Of a DNA stretch of 64,000 nucleotides, positions 45,463 to 53,243 are shown piece after piece. Positions within the stretch are counted from its first letter, which is position 1; every line of letters starts with the position of its first letter. The notes beneath the pieces were generated by a model, which saw only the letters and a program-made list of their open reading frames with translations, had not been told where the DNA came from and searched no databases. Source of the DNA: DATBLE01 sp038248655 (lineage in GTDB: Bacteria; Actinomycetota; Thermoleophilia; Gaiellales; Gaiellaceae); assembly GCA_038248655.1 (NCBI GenBank), contig JBBRXG010000003.1, forward strand, positions 1-64,000, given 5' to 3'. The position numbers and the translations under genes were made by a program.

Positions 45463-45463
45463 C

Positions 45464-45769
45464 GTGGCGGTGGAAGGCGAGGACCAGAGCCAGGAGCGCC
45501 AGCTCAACATTCACGTCGAGCCGCAGTTTCTCGGCGGGTACTACGCGAATTTCGCGAACGTCAGCTTCTCCGACTACGAGTTCACGATCACCTTCGCCCG
45601 GATCGACCACGAGGTCGAGGAGGGGGACATCCCCGGCGTCGTCGTCTCGCGCGTGAACCTGTCGACGCGGTTCATGAAGGAGCTGCTCGACGCGATGCAG
45701 GACGCATGGTCGAAGTACTCGGCGCGCGAGGGGATCCGGAACCTGCCCGAGACCCCGCCCCAGCCCTAG
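45464..45769 (+). CDS. DUF3467 family protein
   Basis: 101 aa (99 if the GTG at 45470 is used). GGYYANFANVSFSDYEFTITFARI and GVVVSRVNLSTRFMKELLDAM are the DUF3467 core, a small protein of unknown function common in actinobacteria and Bacteroidetes. The start at 45464 is 13 bases from the divergent channel gene. Convergent with the Ste24-like protease; the stop codons overlap by four bases. Confidence 0.85.
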   Translation: MAVEGEDQSQERQLNIHVEPQFLGGYYANFANVSFSDYEFTITFARIDHEVEEGDIPGVVVSRVNLSTRFMKELLDAMQDAWSKYSAREGIRNLPETPPQP

Positions 45770-46998
45770 CGAGCGACGTTCCGGGCCTGCCAGGCCCGGA
45801 CCATGCCGATCCGCTGCATCAGGGTCGGATGGTCGTCGAACCAGAGGTACGCCCAGGTCGGCGGATCCGGATCGCCGAGGCTCGTCCGGGCGAAGTCCTG
45901 GAAGAGCGCCTGGCCGGCCCGCGGATCGCGGGTGGTCTGGAGCGCGGTCCAGTCGGCCTCCTGCTCGAGGTGACGTGTGATCGCCGCCTGGAGCGGAGTC
46001 GCGAGGGTGTTCAGCAGCACGAGGACGAGCAGTGCAAGCGGCACCGCCTCGGGGGTGCGCAGCCCGGCCCGCCTGCGCGTCGCCCGCGCGATCACGTATG
46101 CACCCGGGAACGCGAACAGCGCGTACCAGGCGATCCCCTTGACCAGATGCTCGCGCGCCTGATGGCCGAATTCGTGTGCGAGCACGAACAGCACCTCGGC
46201 GTCGGAGAAGCGGCCGTCGAGGAGCGTGTCCCAGAGGAAGACCTTTCGCGTCGGCCCGAAACCGGTCGTGAACGCGTTCGCCGCGCTGGTCTCACCGTGC
46301 ACGTCCTGCACCCGGACCGGAATCCCGCCGACGCCCGCTCGCTCCGCCAGTCGCTCCGCGCGCTCGGCGAGCACGGGCCGCTCGCTCCGGAGCGACCTGG
46401 TGCCGGTGACGAGGTACGGCGAGATGAAGGAGAAGAGCGCGAACAGAACGACGAAGAACGCCGCTCCCGGGATCCACCAGCGATCGCCGACGAGCCTCGC
46501 CAGGCCCATCACGACGAGCACGGCCAGGCAGAGGAAGACGAACTCGACGCCGAGCGCCACCCAGCCGCCGAAGATCGCCGTCGCGTAGCCGCCGTGAGCG
46601 ACCCCGTGGCGGCGCTCCCACCACAGGGCCGCGATCTGGAACGGGAGCCCGACGAGCCAGACGAGCGCGAAGCCGAGCATCGCGAGCAGCATCCCCGAGC
46701 CGATCGGACCGGCCGCCGAGTCGCGCAGGAAGCGCCTTCCCCAGCGCGCGTAGCCGACGAAGACGACGATCGTCACCACGGCGGAGATCAGCGAGTCGAC
46801 CCGGAGGAACCGCTCGTATCGATCGCCTGCGCGGAGCAGGCTCTCGGTGAAGAAGTCGCGGCCGCGAAGTCCGTCGATGTGCAGGTTGCCGGGCACGTGC
46901 GTCGAGTGCCAGAGGAAGAACGCGGCTGCAGCCCAGGCTCCGGCGAGCGTCGCTAAGGTTGCGAGCCGCAGCGGGAGGCCCATGCGCGTCGCAGTCAT
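45766..46998 (-). CDS. M48 family Ste24-like membrane endopeptidase
   Basis: 410 aa. Six or more hydrophobic segments, with the zinc site VLAHEFGHQAREHLVKG near residue 268 and the downstream Glu in HLEQEADWTALQTT. The GNLHIDGLRGRDFF N-terminus and the multi-helix layout fit bacterial Ste24 (CaaX protease-like) enzymes rather than HtpX. Two ATGs (46998, 46983); the second shares CATG with the divergent phosphoesterase start. Confidence 0.9.
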   Translation of the reverse strand: MTATRMGLPLRLATLATLAGAWAAAAFFLWHSTHVPGNLHIDGLRGRDFFTESLLRAGDRYERFLRVDSLISAVVTIVVFVGYARWGRRFLRDSAAGPIGSGMLLAMLGFALVWLVGLPFQIAALWWERRHGVAHGGYATAIFGGWVALGVEFVFLCLAVLVVMGLARLVGDRWWIPGAAFFVVLFALFSFISPYLVTGTRSLRSERPVLAERAERLAERAGVGGIPVRVQDVHGETSAANAFTTGFGPTRKVFLWDTLLDGRFSDAEVLFVLAHEFGHQAREHLVKGIAWYALFAFPGAYVIARATRRRAGLRTPEAVPLALLVLVLLNTLATPLQAAITRHLEQEADWTALQTTRDPRAGQALFQDFARTSLGDPDPPTWAYLWFDDHPTLMQRIGMVRAWQARNVAR

Positions 46999-47707
46999 CT
47001 CCGATATCCACGCTAACCTGCACGCGCTCGAGGCGGTGAGCGAGGCGATCGAGGCCGCCGCCCCCGATGCGATCTGGTGCCTCGGCGACGTGGTCGGCTA
47101 CGGTCCGATGCCGACCGAATGCTGTGCCTGGGCGGCAGACCGGACGCGCATCTGCCTCGTCGGCAATCACGACCTCGGCGTGCTGGGCACGCTCGACCTC
47201 GAGGACTTCTCGCCGGATGCGGCGACGGTCGCGCGCTGGACACGCGAGCGCCTCGACCCGGGGGCCCGGTCGTACCTCGACCGCCTCGGCTCGAAGGCGG
47301 CGTGTGACGGCGTCGGCCTGTACCACGGGAGCCCGCGCGATCCGGTCTGGGAGTACGTGCTGACGTGGGAGGCGGCACGCGACGCGATCCGCGACTCGGG
47401 AACCGACGTCACTCTCGTCGGCCACAGCCACGTGCCGCTCGCGATCGTCGACGGACGGGGCTCGATCGGCGGCCACGCCGCCGGGGGAACCGAGGTCGAT
47501 CTCGCCGCCGGCCGCTGGCTGCTCAACCCCGGCTCGGTCGGCCAGCCGCGCGACGGAGATCCCGCTGCGGCGTGGCTCCTGCTCGACCTCGACGCCGGGC
47601 GCGCAGCGTTTCGGCGGGTGGCCTACGACGTCGCTCGAACCAAGGCTGAGATCAGGGAGCAGGGACTACCCGATGCGCTCGCGGAACGCCTTGCGCACGG
47701 CGTGTAG
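46982..47707 (+). CDS. Calcineurin-like metallophosphoesterase
   Basis: 241 aa. The metal motifs SDIHANLHALEAV, WCLGDVVGYG, VGNHD and VGHSHVPL are complete (MJ0936/YfcE-like). GGGAGG precedes the ATG by three bases. Divergent from the protease with start codons sharing the same CATG. It continues into a short lipoprotein gene. Confidence 0.92.
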   Translation: MRVAVISDIHANLHALEAVSEAIEAAAPDAIWCLGDVVGYGPMPTECCAWAADRTRICLVGNHDLGVLGTLDLEDFSPDAATVARWTRERLDPGARSYLDRLGSKAACDGVGLYHGSPRDPVWEYVLTWEAARDAIRDSGTDVTLVGHSHVPLAIVDGRGSIGGHAAGGTEVDLAAGRWLLNPGSVGQPRDGDPAAAWLLLDLDAGRAAFRRVAYDVARTKAEIREQGLPDALAERLAHGV

Positions 47708-47984
47708 CGCCGCCCTCGTGCTCGCTGCCCTGGCCGGCTGCGGCGGGAGCGCAAACGACGAGCGTCTGCCCGTGCTCGCCGCTCTGCGCATCGGGGCACT
47801 CGCCCGCGGCGTCGCCGCCGGACGCGGCTGCGGAGCGCCGCTCGTCTCGGCGGTGGTCGCCGCAGTTAACCGCGGCGAGGTGCCGCCCGGCCTGCAGGAG
47901 CGGCTCCTCTCCGACTCCAACCGCGTGGCGTCGACCTGCTCGAGGCCGCTGGCCCGCGCGCTGTCCGACCGCCTGCGGCCCTAG
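47673..47984 (+). CDS. Small lipoprotein
   Basis: 103 aa. MRSRNALRTACSAALVLAALAGC: signal with lipobox LAGC, lipidated Cys near residue 23. Two more Cys pairs (GRGCGAP, ASTCSRP) may form a disulfide. Starts inside the 3' end of the phosphoesterase gene and ends on the CTAG shared with the convergent sigma factor. Function unknown. Confidence 0.75.
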   Translation: MRSRNALRTACSAALVLAALAGCGGSANDERLPVLAALRIGALARGVAAGRGCGAPLVSAVVAAVNRGEVPPGLQERLLSDSNRVASTCSRPLARALSDRLRP

Positions 47985-48577
47985 CCGGCGGTCTCTACAT
48001 CGGCCTCGACCGGCTTCGGCCGGCTGCCGAACGTGATCCCCTCGCGAGCGAGGGCGAGGGCGACCTCTTCGCGCGCCTTGTAGATGCGCCACTTGACGGT
48101 CGCGAGCGTGACCTCCAGCGAGTCGGCGATCTCCGTGTACGAGAGCCCGGTGACGTCGCGGAGGAGAAGCGCCATCTTCAGGTCGACGGACAGGGCGTCG
48201 ATCGCGCGCCACAACGCGTCGACCGTCTCGCCGCGCTCGTACGGCGCGTCGAGCACCTCGAGGGGCGCGATGTCGTCGAGCGCGACCAGGTGCCGCGGCC
48301 GGCGCTCGCTCGCGCGCAGCTCGTCGAGGACGCGGTTCTTGGTCACCTGGAAGAGCCAGGTCGTGAACTTGCACCGCAGCGAGAACCTCGGCAGCCCCTG
48401 GTAGACGCGCAGGAACACCTCCTGGGTCAGGTCCTCGGCCAGCGACCGGTCTCCGACGAGGCGGAGGACGTAGTTGTAGACCGGCGTCTCGTACGCCCGT
48501 ACGATCAGCGAGAACGCCCGCTCGTCACCCCGCTGGGCCTTCCGCAGCACCCCGAGATCAGGTTGCATCAGTGACAA
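47981..48577 (-). CDS. ECF RNA polymerase sigma factor (SigE-like)
   Basis: 198 aa from TTG at 48577, or 195 from the ATG at 48568. Region 2 (FSLIVRAYETPVYNYVLRLVGD, LTQEVFLRVYQGLPRFSLRC, TWLFQVTKNRVLDELR) and region 4 (LLLRDVTGLSYTEIADSLEVTLATVKWRIYKAREE) are complete. No anti-sigma gene is adjacent. Its stop TAG shares CTAG with the convergent lipoprotein stop. Confidence 0.93.
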   Translation of the reverse strand: MSLMQPDLGVLRKAQRGDERAFSLIVRAYETPVYNYVLRLVGDRSLAEDLTQEVFLRVYQGLPRFSLRCKFTTWLFQVTKNRVLDELRASERRPRHLVALDDIAPLEVLDAPYERGETVDALWRAIDALSVDLKMALLLRDVTGLSYTEIADSLEVTLATVKWRIYKAREEVALALAREGITFGSRPKPVEADVETAG

Positions 48578-48586
48578 GGCGGGCGG

Positions 48587-48614
48587 AGTATAGCCCCGCC
48601 AGCCGAATCCTGAA
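48587..48614 (-). promoter_or_regulatory. Candidate promoter of the second ECF sigma gene
   Basis: Minus strand TTCAGG (48609-48614), 16-base spacer, TATACT (48587-48592). The TTG lies 9 bases after the -10. Confidence 0.5.
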
Positions 48615-48642
48615 CCTCCGCGCGGGAGGGTTTACGAAAGGC

Positions 48643-50091
48643 TTACCCTCGGGTCGCGAGGAGGGTCCGTCCGGTCATCTCCGCCGGCGCCTCGATGGCG
48701 AGCAGGTCGAGGACGGTCGGCGCGAGGTCTGCGAGCTCGCCGTCCGGGCGCAGGTCCCCGCCGGGCAGTGTGACGACGAGCGGTACCGGGTTCGTCGTGT
48801 GGGCCGTGTGCGGGCTGACGCCGTCGGCGGCGAGCATCTTCTCGGCGTTGCCGTGGTCGGCGGTGACGAGCGAGACGCCGTCTGCGAGTGCGACGGCGGC
48901 GAGCACATCTCCGAGGCAACGGTCGGTCGCCTCGACAGCCGCGATCGCAGCCGGGATCGAGCCCGAGTGGCCGACCATGTCCGGATTTGCGAAGTTGACG
49001 ATCCCGAAGCCGTAGTCACGGCCGATCTCGGCCGCGAAGCGGCGAGCGACCTCCGCCGCCGACATCTCGGGCCTCCGGTCATAGGTGCCGACGTCACGCG
49101 GCGAGGGAACGAGCACCCGCGTCTCCCCGGGCCACTCGTCCTCGCGACCACCGTTGAGGAAGTAGGTCACGTGGGCGTACTTCTCCGTCTCGGCACAGTG
49201 GAGCTGGCGCACCCCCTGGCGGGCGAGCACCTCGGCGAGGGCGTCCGGCACCTGCTGCTCCTCGAAGACGACCGGACAGTCGAGCTCGTCGCTGTACCGG
49301 GTCATCGTCGTCAGATCGAGGCCGGCGCCGAGCAGGAGCTGCGACAGCTGGCGTGCCCGGTCGGGCCGGAAGTTGAAGAAGATCACCGCGTCCCCCGGCT
49401 CGATCCCGGGCCGACCCTCGAAGTGGACCGGCTCGAGGAACTCGTCGGTCACACCGGCGTCGTACTGCCGTTGCACGTACGTGAAGGGGTCAGACCCCGT
49501 TACCGGAGTGCAACGGACGATCGCATCGTAGGCCCGTTCCGTCCGCTCCCGTCGCCCGTCGCGGTCCATTGCGTAGTACCGGCCCGCGACGGAGGCGATC
49601 CGGTCAACCGGCAGCTCGGCGAGGTCGCCGAGCGCGGCGTGCGGCGAGACGTCGCGCCCGTCGGTGAAGGCGTGGATCCACGTCTTCTCGAGGGCGAACC
49701 GGAGCAGGGCGCGGAGGTGGTCGATATGCGAGTGGACGCCGCCGTGCGAGACGAGGCCGAGCAGGTGGACGCGGGCGCCGCGCTCGAACGCGTCCCGGAG
49801 CGCCGGGTTCTCGAAGAACGACCCGTCCTCGATCGCCTTGTTCACCCGCATCAGGTCCTGGTAGAGGATCCGCCCCGAGCCGATCGTCAGATGGCCGACC
49901 TCGGAGTTCCCCATCTGGCCCGGCGGCAGACCGACCGCGGCGCCCGATGCCTGAAGCGTCGTGTGCGGGTGCTCTGCCCAGAGCCGGTCGAAGACGGGGG
50001 TCTCGGCGAGATCGACCGCGTTGCCGGGACCCGGCGGGGCGAGCCCCCAGCCGTCCAGGACGACGAGGACGACGAGCGGGACCGGGTTCAG
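48643..50091 (-). CDS. gpmI: 2,3-bisphosphoglycerate-independent phosphoglycerate mutase
   Basis: 482 aa from an apparent CTG start at 50091. VVLVVLDGWGLAPPGPGNA is the metal-binding N-terminus and GQMGNSEVGHLTIGSGR carries the catalytic Ser. FNFRPDRARQL, CAETEKYAHVTYF and VTADHGNAEKM are intact. No ATG, GTG or TTG exists in frame between the upstream tpiA region and the conserved N-terminus; the CTG overlaps the tpiA stop (CTGA). A dispersed palindrome lies inside the gene and encodes TGSDP. Interconverts 3- and 2-phosphoglycerate. Confidence 0.93.
   Translation of the reverse strand: MNPVPLVVLVVLDGWGLAPPGPGNAVDLAETPVFDRLWAEHPHTTLQASGAAVGLPPGQMGNSEVGHLTIGSGRILYQDLMRVNKAIEDGSFFENPALRDAFERGARVHLLGLVSHGGVHSHIDHLRALLRFALEKTWIHAFTDGRDVSPHAALGDLAELPVDRIASVAGRYYAMDRDGRRERTERAYDAIVRCTPVTGSDPFTYVQRQYDAGVTDEFLEPVHFEGRPGIEPGDAVIFFNFRPDRARQLSQLLLGAGLDLTTMTRYSDELDCPVVFEEQQVPDALAEVLARQGVRQLHCAETEKYAHVTYFLNGGREDEWPGETRVLVPSPRDVGTYDRRPEMSAAEVARRFAAEIGRDYGFGIVNFANPDMVGHSGSIPAAIAAVEATDRCLGDVLAAVALADGVSLVTADHGNAEKMLAADGVSPHTAHTTNPVPLVVTLPGGDLRPDGELADLAPTVLDLLAIEAPAEMTGRTLLATRG
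49486..49498. repeat. Dispersed palindrome, copy 3 (inside gpmI)
   Basis: GGGGTCAGACCCC within the coding region, followed on the plus strand by GTTACCGGAGTGCAAC, similar to the flank of copy 1. It encodes a surface-loop-like TGSDP. Confidence 0.8.
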
Positions 50092-50798
50092 CCGGTCCCT
50101 CTCGGAGCAGACCCGACGATCGCCGCGAACGAGTCGACGTCGAGTGAGGCGCCTCCGACGAGCGCGCCGGAGACGTCCGGCAGGGCGAGCAGGTCAGCCG
50201 CGTTCTCCGGCTTGACCGAGCCGCCGTAGAGGATGGGCACGTCGAGCAGCGCCCGAATGAACGCATGCGCCTCCTGAACCTGCTCGGGCGTCGCCGTTCT
50301 GCCTGTTCCGATCGCCCAGACCGGCTCGTAGGCGACGACGAGCTGCTCGTGCGCTTCGAGCACCGCCAGCTGGCGCCTGAGCACGTCCTCGGTCTTGCCG
50401 CGCCCGCGTTCCTCCTCCGTCTCGCCCACGCACGCGATCACCCAGAGGCCCGCCTCGAGCGCAGCGCTCGCCCGCCGGGCGACCCCGTCGTCGGTCTCCC
50501 CGAAGAGGAGGCGGCGCTCGGAGTGCCCGACGATCGTCCCGTACACGCCGAGCTCCTGGAGCATGGTGGCCGAGACCTCGCCGGTGAACGCCCCTTCCTG
50601 CTCCCAGTGGACGTTCTGGGCGGCGACCGCGATCTCGGTGCCGGCGAGCGCCTGGACCGCACCGGCGAGCGACGGAAAGGGCGGGCAGACGGCGACGTCC
50701 ACTCCCTCGACGTCCGCCAGCCGCTCGCGAAGCGCCCCGCAGTACCAGGGCGTCTCCTGCGAGCCCTTGTACATCTTCCAGTTCCCCGCGATCAGCAC
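50088..50798 (-). CDS. tpiA: Triosephosphate isomerase
   Basis: 236 aa. AGNWKMYKG, VGHSERR (catalytic His), VVAYEPVWAIGTGRTAT (catalytic Glu) and LYGGSVKPENA are intact. Slightly shorter than usual (250). GTG start at 50798 with TAGGAT exactly 6 bases upstream. Coupled to gpmI by CTGA. Confidence 0.96.
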   Translation of the reverse strand: MLIAGNWKMYKGSQETPWYCGALRERLADVEGVDVAVCPPFPSLAGAVQALAGTEIAVAAQNVHWEQEGAFTGEVSATMLQELGVYGTIVGHSERRLLFGETDDGVARRASAALEAGLWVIACVGETEEERGRGKTEDVLRRQLAVLEAHEQLVVAYEPVWAIGTGRTATPEQVQEAHAFIRALLDVPILYGGSVKPENAADLLALPDVSGALVGGASLDVDSFAAIVGSAPRGTG

Positions 50799-50804
50799 GG
50801 ATCG

Positions 50805-50810
50805 ATCCTA
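50805..50810 (-). promoter_or_regulatory. -10 element of tpiA
   Basis: TAGGAT, six bases before the GTG. The palindrome copy at 50823 sits about where a -35 would lie. Confidence 0.55.
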
Positions 50811-50822
50811 AAGGCCACGTCC

Positions 50823-50926
50823 GGGGTCAGACCCCTGCCATGTTCGGAGCGGCCACCGGTGGGCCAAACGTCCCTGCAAAGGCCGCTCATAGCATGTTGG
50901 ATGCTCTGCAAGGGGGGTCAGACCCC
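50823..50926. repeat. Paired palindromes in the pgk-tpiA intergenic region (copies 4 and 5)
   Basis: GGGGTCAGACCCCTGCC at 50823 and again at 50914, same orientation, 91 bases apart, within a 119-base intergenic gap. The second copy provides the pgk stop codon (TGA on the minus strand). Confidence 0.8.
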
Positions 50927-51982
50927 TGCCGTGTCCCGTCGCGCCGGGGGGATCGCCGACACGCCGGGCAGCTCCTTGCCCTCGAGCAGCTCGAGCGAGG
51001 CACCGCCGCCGGTCGAGACCCAGTCGATCTCGCCGGCGAGCCCGCTTTCCTCGAGCGCCCGCACCGAGTCGCCGCCGCCGACGACGCTGTACGCGGGGGC
51101 GGCGGCGATCGCACGCGCGATCGCGACCGTTCCCTCCGCGAAGCGCGGCCACTCGAAGACACCCATTGGCCCGTTCCAGAACACCGTCCGCGCCATCGCG
51201 ATGCGCTTCGCGTAGCCCGCGCACGTCTCGGGCCCGATGTCCAGGCCGAGCCACCCATCCGGAACGTCCATGGCGGGAACGACGATCGCCTCCGCATCGG
51301 CCTCGAACGCGGCCGCGGCGACGACATCTCTCGGCAGCTTCACCTCGACGTCGATCGGGTGCATCCGGATCTCCTCTGCCATCTTCCCGCCGACGAGGAC
51401 GACGTCCGCGCGTTTCGCGAGGGTGCGCAACACGCCGATCTTGTCCTCCACCTTCGCCCCGCCGACGATCGCCACGAACGGACGCCCCGGCTCCTCGAGC
51501 AGCTTGCCGAGCTCGATCAGCTCGCGCTCGAGCAGCAGTCCGGCGAAGGCCGGCAACAGGTGGGCGACGCCCTCCGTCGACGCGTGCGCGCGGTGAGCGG
51601 AGCCGAAGGCGTCATTCACGTAGACGTCCGCCAGCGAGGCGAGCTCCTCCGCGAGCTTCGGGTCGTTCGCCGTCTCCCCGGGGTCGAAACGTGTGTTCTC
51701 GAGCACCCGCACCCGGCCGTCCGCGTCGAGCAGATCGTGGAGCCGCTCAGCGACGGGCGCGATCGCGTAGGCGGGATCGGGCCCCTTCGGGCGCCCGAGG
51801 TGCGAGCAGACGATCACCTCCGCCGCCCCGCGCTCGAGCAGGAGCCGAATCGTCGGGAGCGCCGCCCGGACCCGGGAGTCGTCCGCGACCCGGCCGTCCT
51901 CGAGGGGGACGTTCAGGTCGGCGCGGACGAGCACGCGCCTGCCCGCGATGTCGGCGTTCCGAACCGAGCGGGGGAGCCTCAC
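50918..51982 (-). CDS. pgk: Phosphoglycerate kinase, compact
   Basis: 354 aa (usual 390-400). VLVRADLNVPLEDG, HLGRPKG, NDAFGSAHRAHAS, GGAKVEDKIGVL, VFWNGPMGVFEWPRF and VGGGDSVRALEE are all present. The shortfall lies mainly after GGKMAEEI, where about 25-30 residues are missing. Final codons and stop lie in a dispersed palindrome. One base separates it from the gap gene. Confidence 0.95.
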   Translation of the reverse strand: MRLPRSVRNADIAGRRVLVRADLNVPLEDGRVADDSRVRAALPTIRLLLERGAAEVIVCSHLGRPKGPDPAYAIAPVAERLHDLLDADGRVRVLENTRFDPGETANDPKLAEELASLADVYVNDAFGSAHRAHASTEGVAHLLPAFAGLLLERELIELGKLLEEPGRPFVAIVGGAKVEDKIGVLRTLAKRADVVLVGGKMAEEIRMHPIDVEVKLPRDVVAAAAFEADAEAIVVPAMDVPDGWLGLDIGPETCAGYAKRIAMARTVFWNGPMGVFEWPRFAEGTVAIARAIAAAPAYSVVGGGDSVRALEESGLAGEIDWVSTGGGASLELLEGKELPGVSAIPPARRDTAGV

Positions 51983-51983
51983 C

Positions 51984-53018
51984 TCAGGCGCTGGCGGCAG
52001 CGGCCCCGACCGGCAGCGTCTTCCCGATCATCGCGATCAGGTCGACGATCCGGCAGCTGTAGCCCCACTCGTTGTCGTACCAGCCGAAGACCTTTGCCAT
52101 CGTCCCGTTCGCCATCGTCAATTCGCTGTCGAAGATGCACGAGTACGGGGAGCGCTCGATGTCGGAAGAGACGAGCGGCGCGTCCGTGAACTGGAGGTAG
52201 CGGCCGAGCGGTCCGCCGGCCGCCTTCCGGTAGGCGTCGATCACCTCGTCTCGCGTGACCTCGCGGCCGAGCCTGACGACGAGATCGGTGATCGATCCCG
52301 TCGGTACGGGGGCGCGGACGGAGACCCCGTCTACCTTCCCGTTCAAGCCCGGCAGGACGAGCCCGATCGCCTTCGCCGCCCCGGTCGAGGTCGGAATCAG
52401 GTTGATCGCCGCAGCGCGTGCCCTGCGCAGATCCTTGTGCGGGAGGTCGAGGATGCTCTGGTCGTTCGTGTACGCATGGATCGTGGTCATGAATCCCTGC
52501 TCGACGACGAAGGCGTCGTTCAGCACCTTCGCGAGCGGCGCGACGCAGTTCGTCGTGCAGGAGGCGTTCGAGACCACGTGGTGGGACGCCGGGTCGTAGG
52601 CGTCGTCGTTGACGCCGAGGACGAGCGTGACGTCGGGCTCGGTCGCCGGCGCGGAGATCACCACCTTCTTAGCGCCCGCGTCGAGGTGCTTCTGCGCGTC
52701 CTCGCGCTTCGTGAAGAAGCCCGTGGACTCGAGCACGACGTCGACGCCCAGCTCGCCCCACGGCAGCGCGGCGGGGTCGCGCTCGGCGAGCATCCTGATC
52801 TCGCTGCCGGCGGCGACGATCGCTCCGTCGCGCTCCTCGACCTCGTGCCCGAGCGGGCCGAGCACCGAGTCGTACTCGAGCAGGTGCGCCATCGTGTGCG
52901 CGTCGCCGAGATCGTTCGCGGCGACGATCTCGAAGTCGCCGCCGCGCTCCAGCTGGGCACGGAAGAAGTTGCGCCCGATGCGCCCGAACCCGTTGATGCC
53001 TACGCGAACCTTGGCCAT
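51984..53018 (-). CDS. gap: Glyceraldehyde-3-phosphate dehydrogenase
   Basis: 344 aa. NAD domain GINGFGRIGRNFF; catalytic SNASCTTNCVAPL; substrate motif PTSTGAAKAIG; C-terminal WYDNEWGYSCRIVD. TAGACT at 53049-53054 and a purine run before the ATG give a conventional leader of about 25-30 bases. First of the gap-pgk run. Confidence 0.97.
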   Translation of the reverse strand: MAKVRVGINGFGRIGRNFFRAQLERGGDFEIVAANDLGDAHTMAHLLEYDSVLGPLGHEVEERDGAIVAAGSEIRMLAERDPAALPWGELGVDVVLESTGFFTKREDAQKHLDAGAKKVVISAPATEPDVTLVLGVNDDAYDPASHHVVSNASCTTNCVAPLAKVLNDAFVVEQGFMTTIHAYTNDQSILDLPHKDLRRARAAAINLIPTSTGAAKAIGLVLPGLNGKVDGVSVRAPVPTGSITDLVVRLGREVTRDEVIDAYRKAAGGPLGRYLQFTDAPLVSSDIERSPYSCIFDSELTMANGTMAKVFGWYDNEWGYSCRIVDLIAMIGKTLPVGAAAASA

Positions 53019-53243
53019 GTCGTCGCCCCCCAGTCGTTGTCCGCTGCGAGTCTAACCGGGCATCTGCAGACGGAAATCCGTAGTCGGCCGAAGACCGAGC
53101 GCGGGCCGGAGGGGAAGCTCCGAGGACGACCTCCCCCTCCGGTCATGCCGCGCTCAGGACCGAGCCGGCAGACGGGGTCTGAATCCGCCGGCGGACGAGC
53201 GCGGACCCGCGGGGGAGAGTATGGAGCATCGGACCCCGTAACG
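53019..53243. other. Intergenic region whiA-gap
   Basis: 225 bases. Contains the gap -10 (53049-53054), a hairpin with arms CCGGAGGGG/CCCCCTCCGG (53106-53142) that may end whiA transcripts, and degenerate halves of the dispersed palindrome near 53172 and 53231. Confidence 0.5.

Noticed and set aside
53106..53142. Intrinsic terminator between whiA and gap
   Set aside because: The arms pair well but the loop is long and no T-run follows; noted only as a hairpin.
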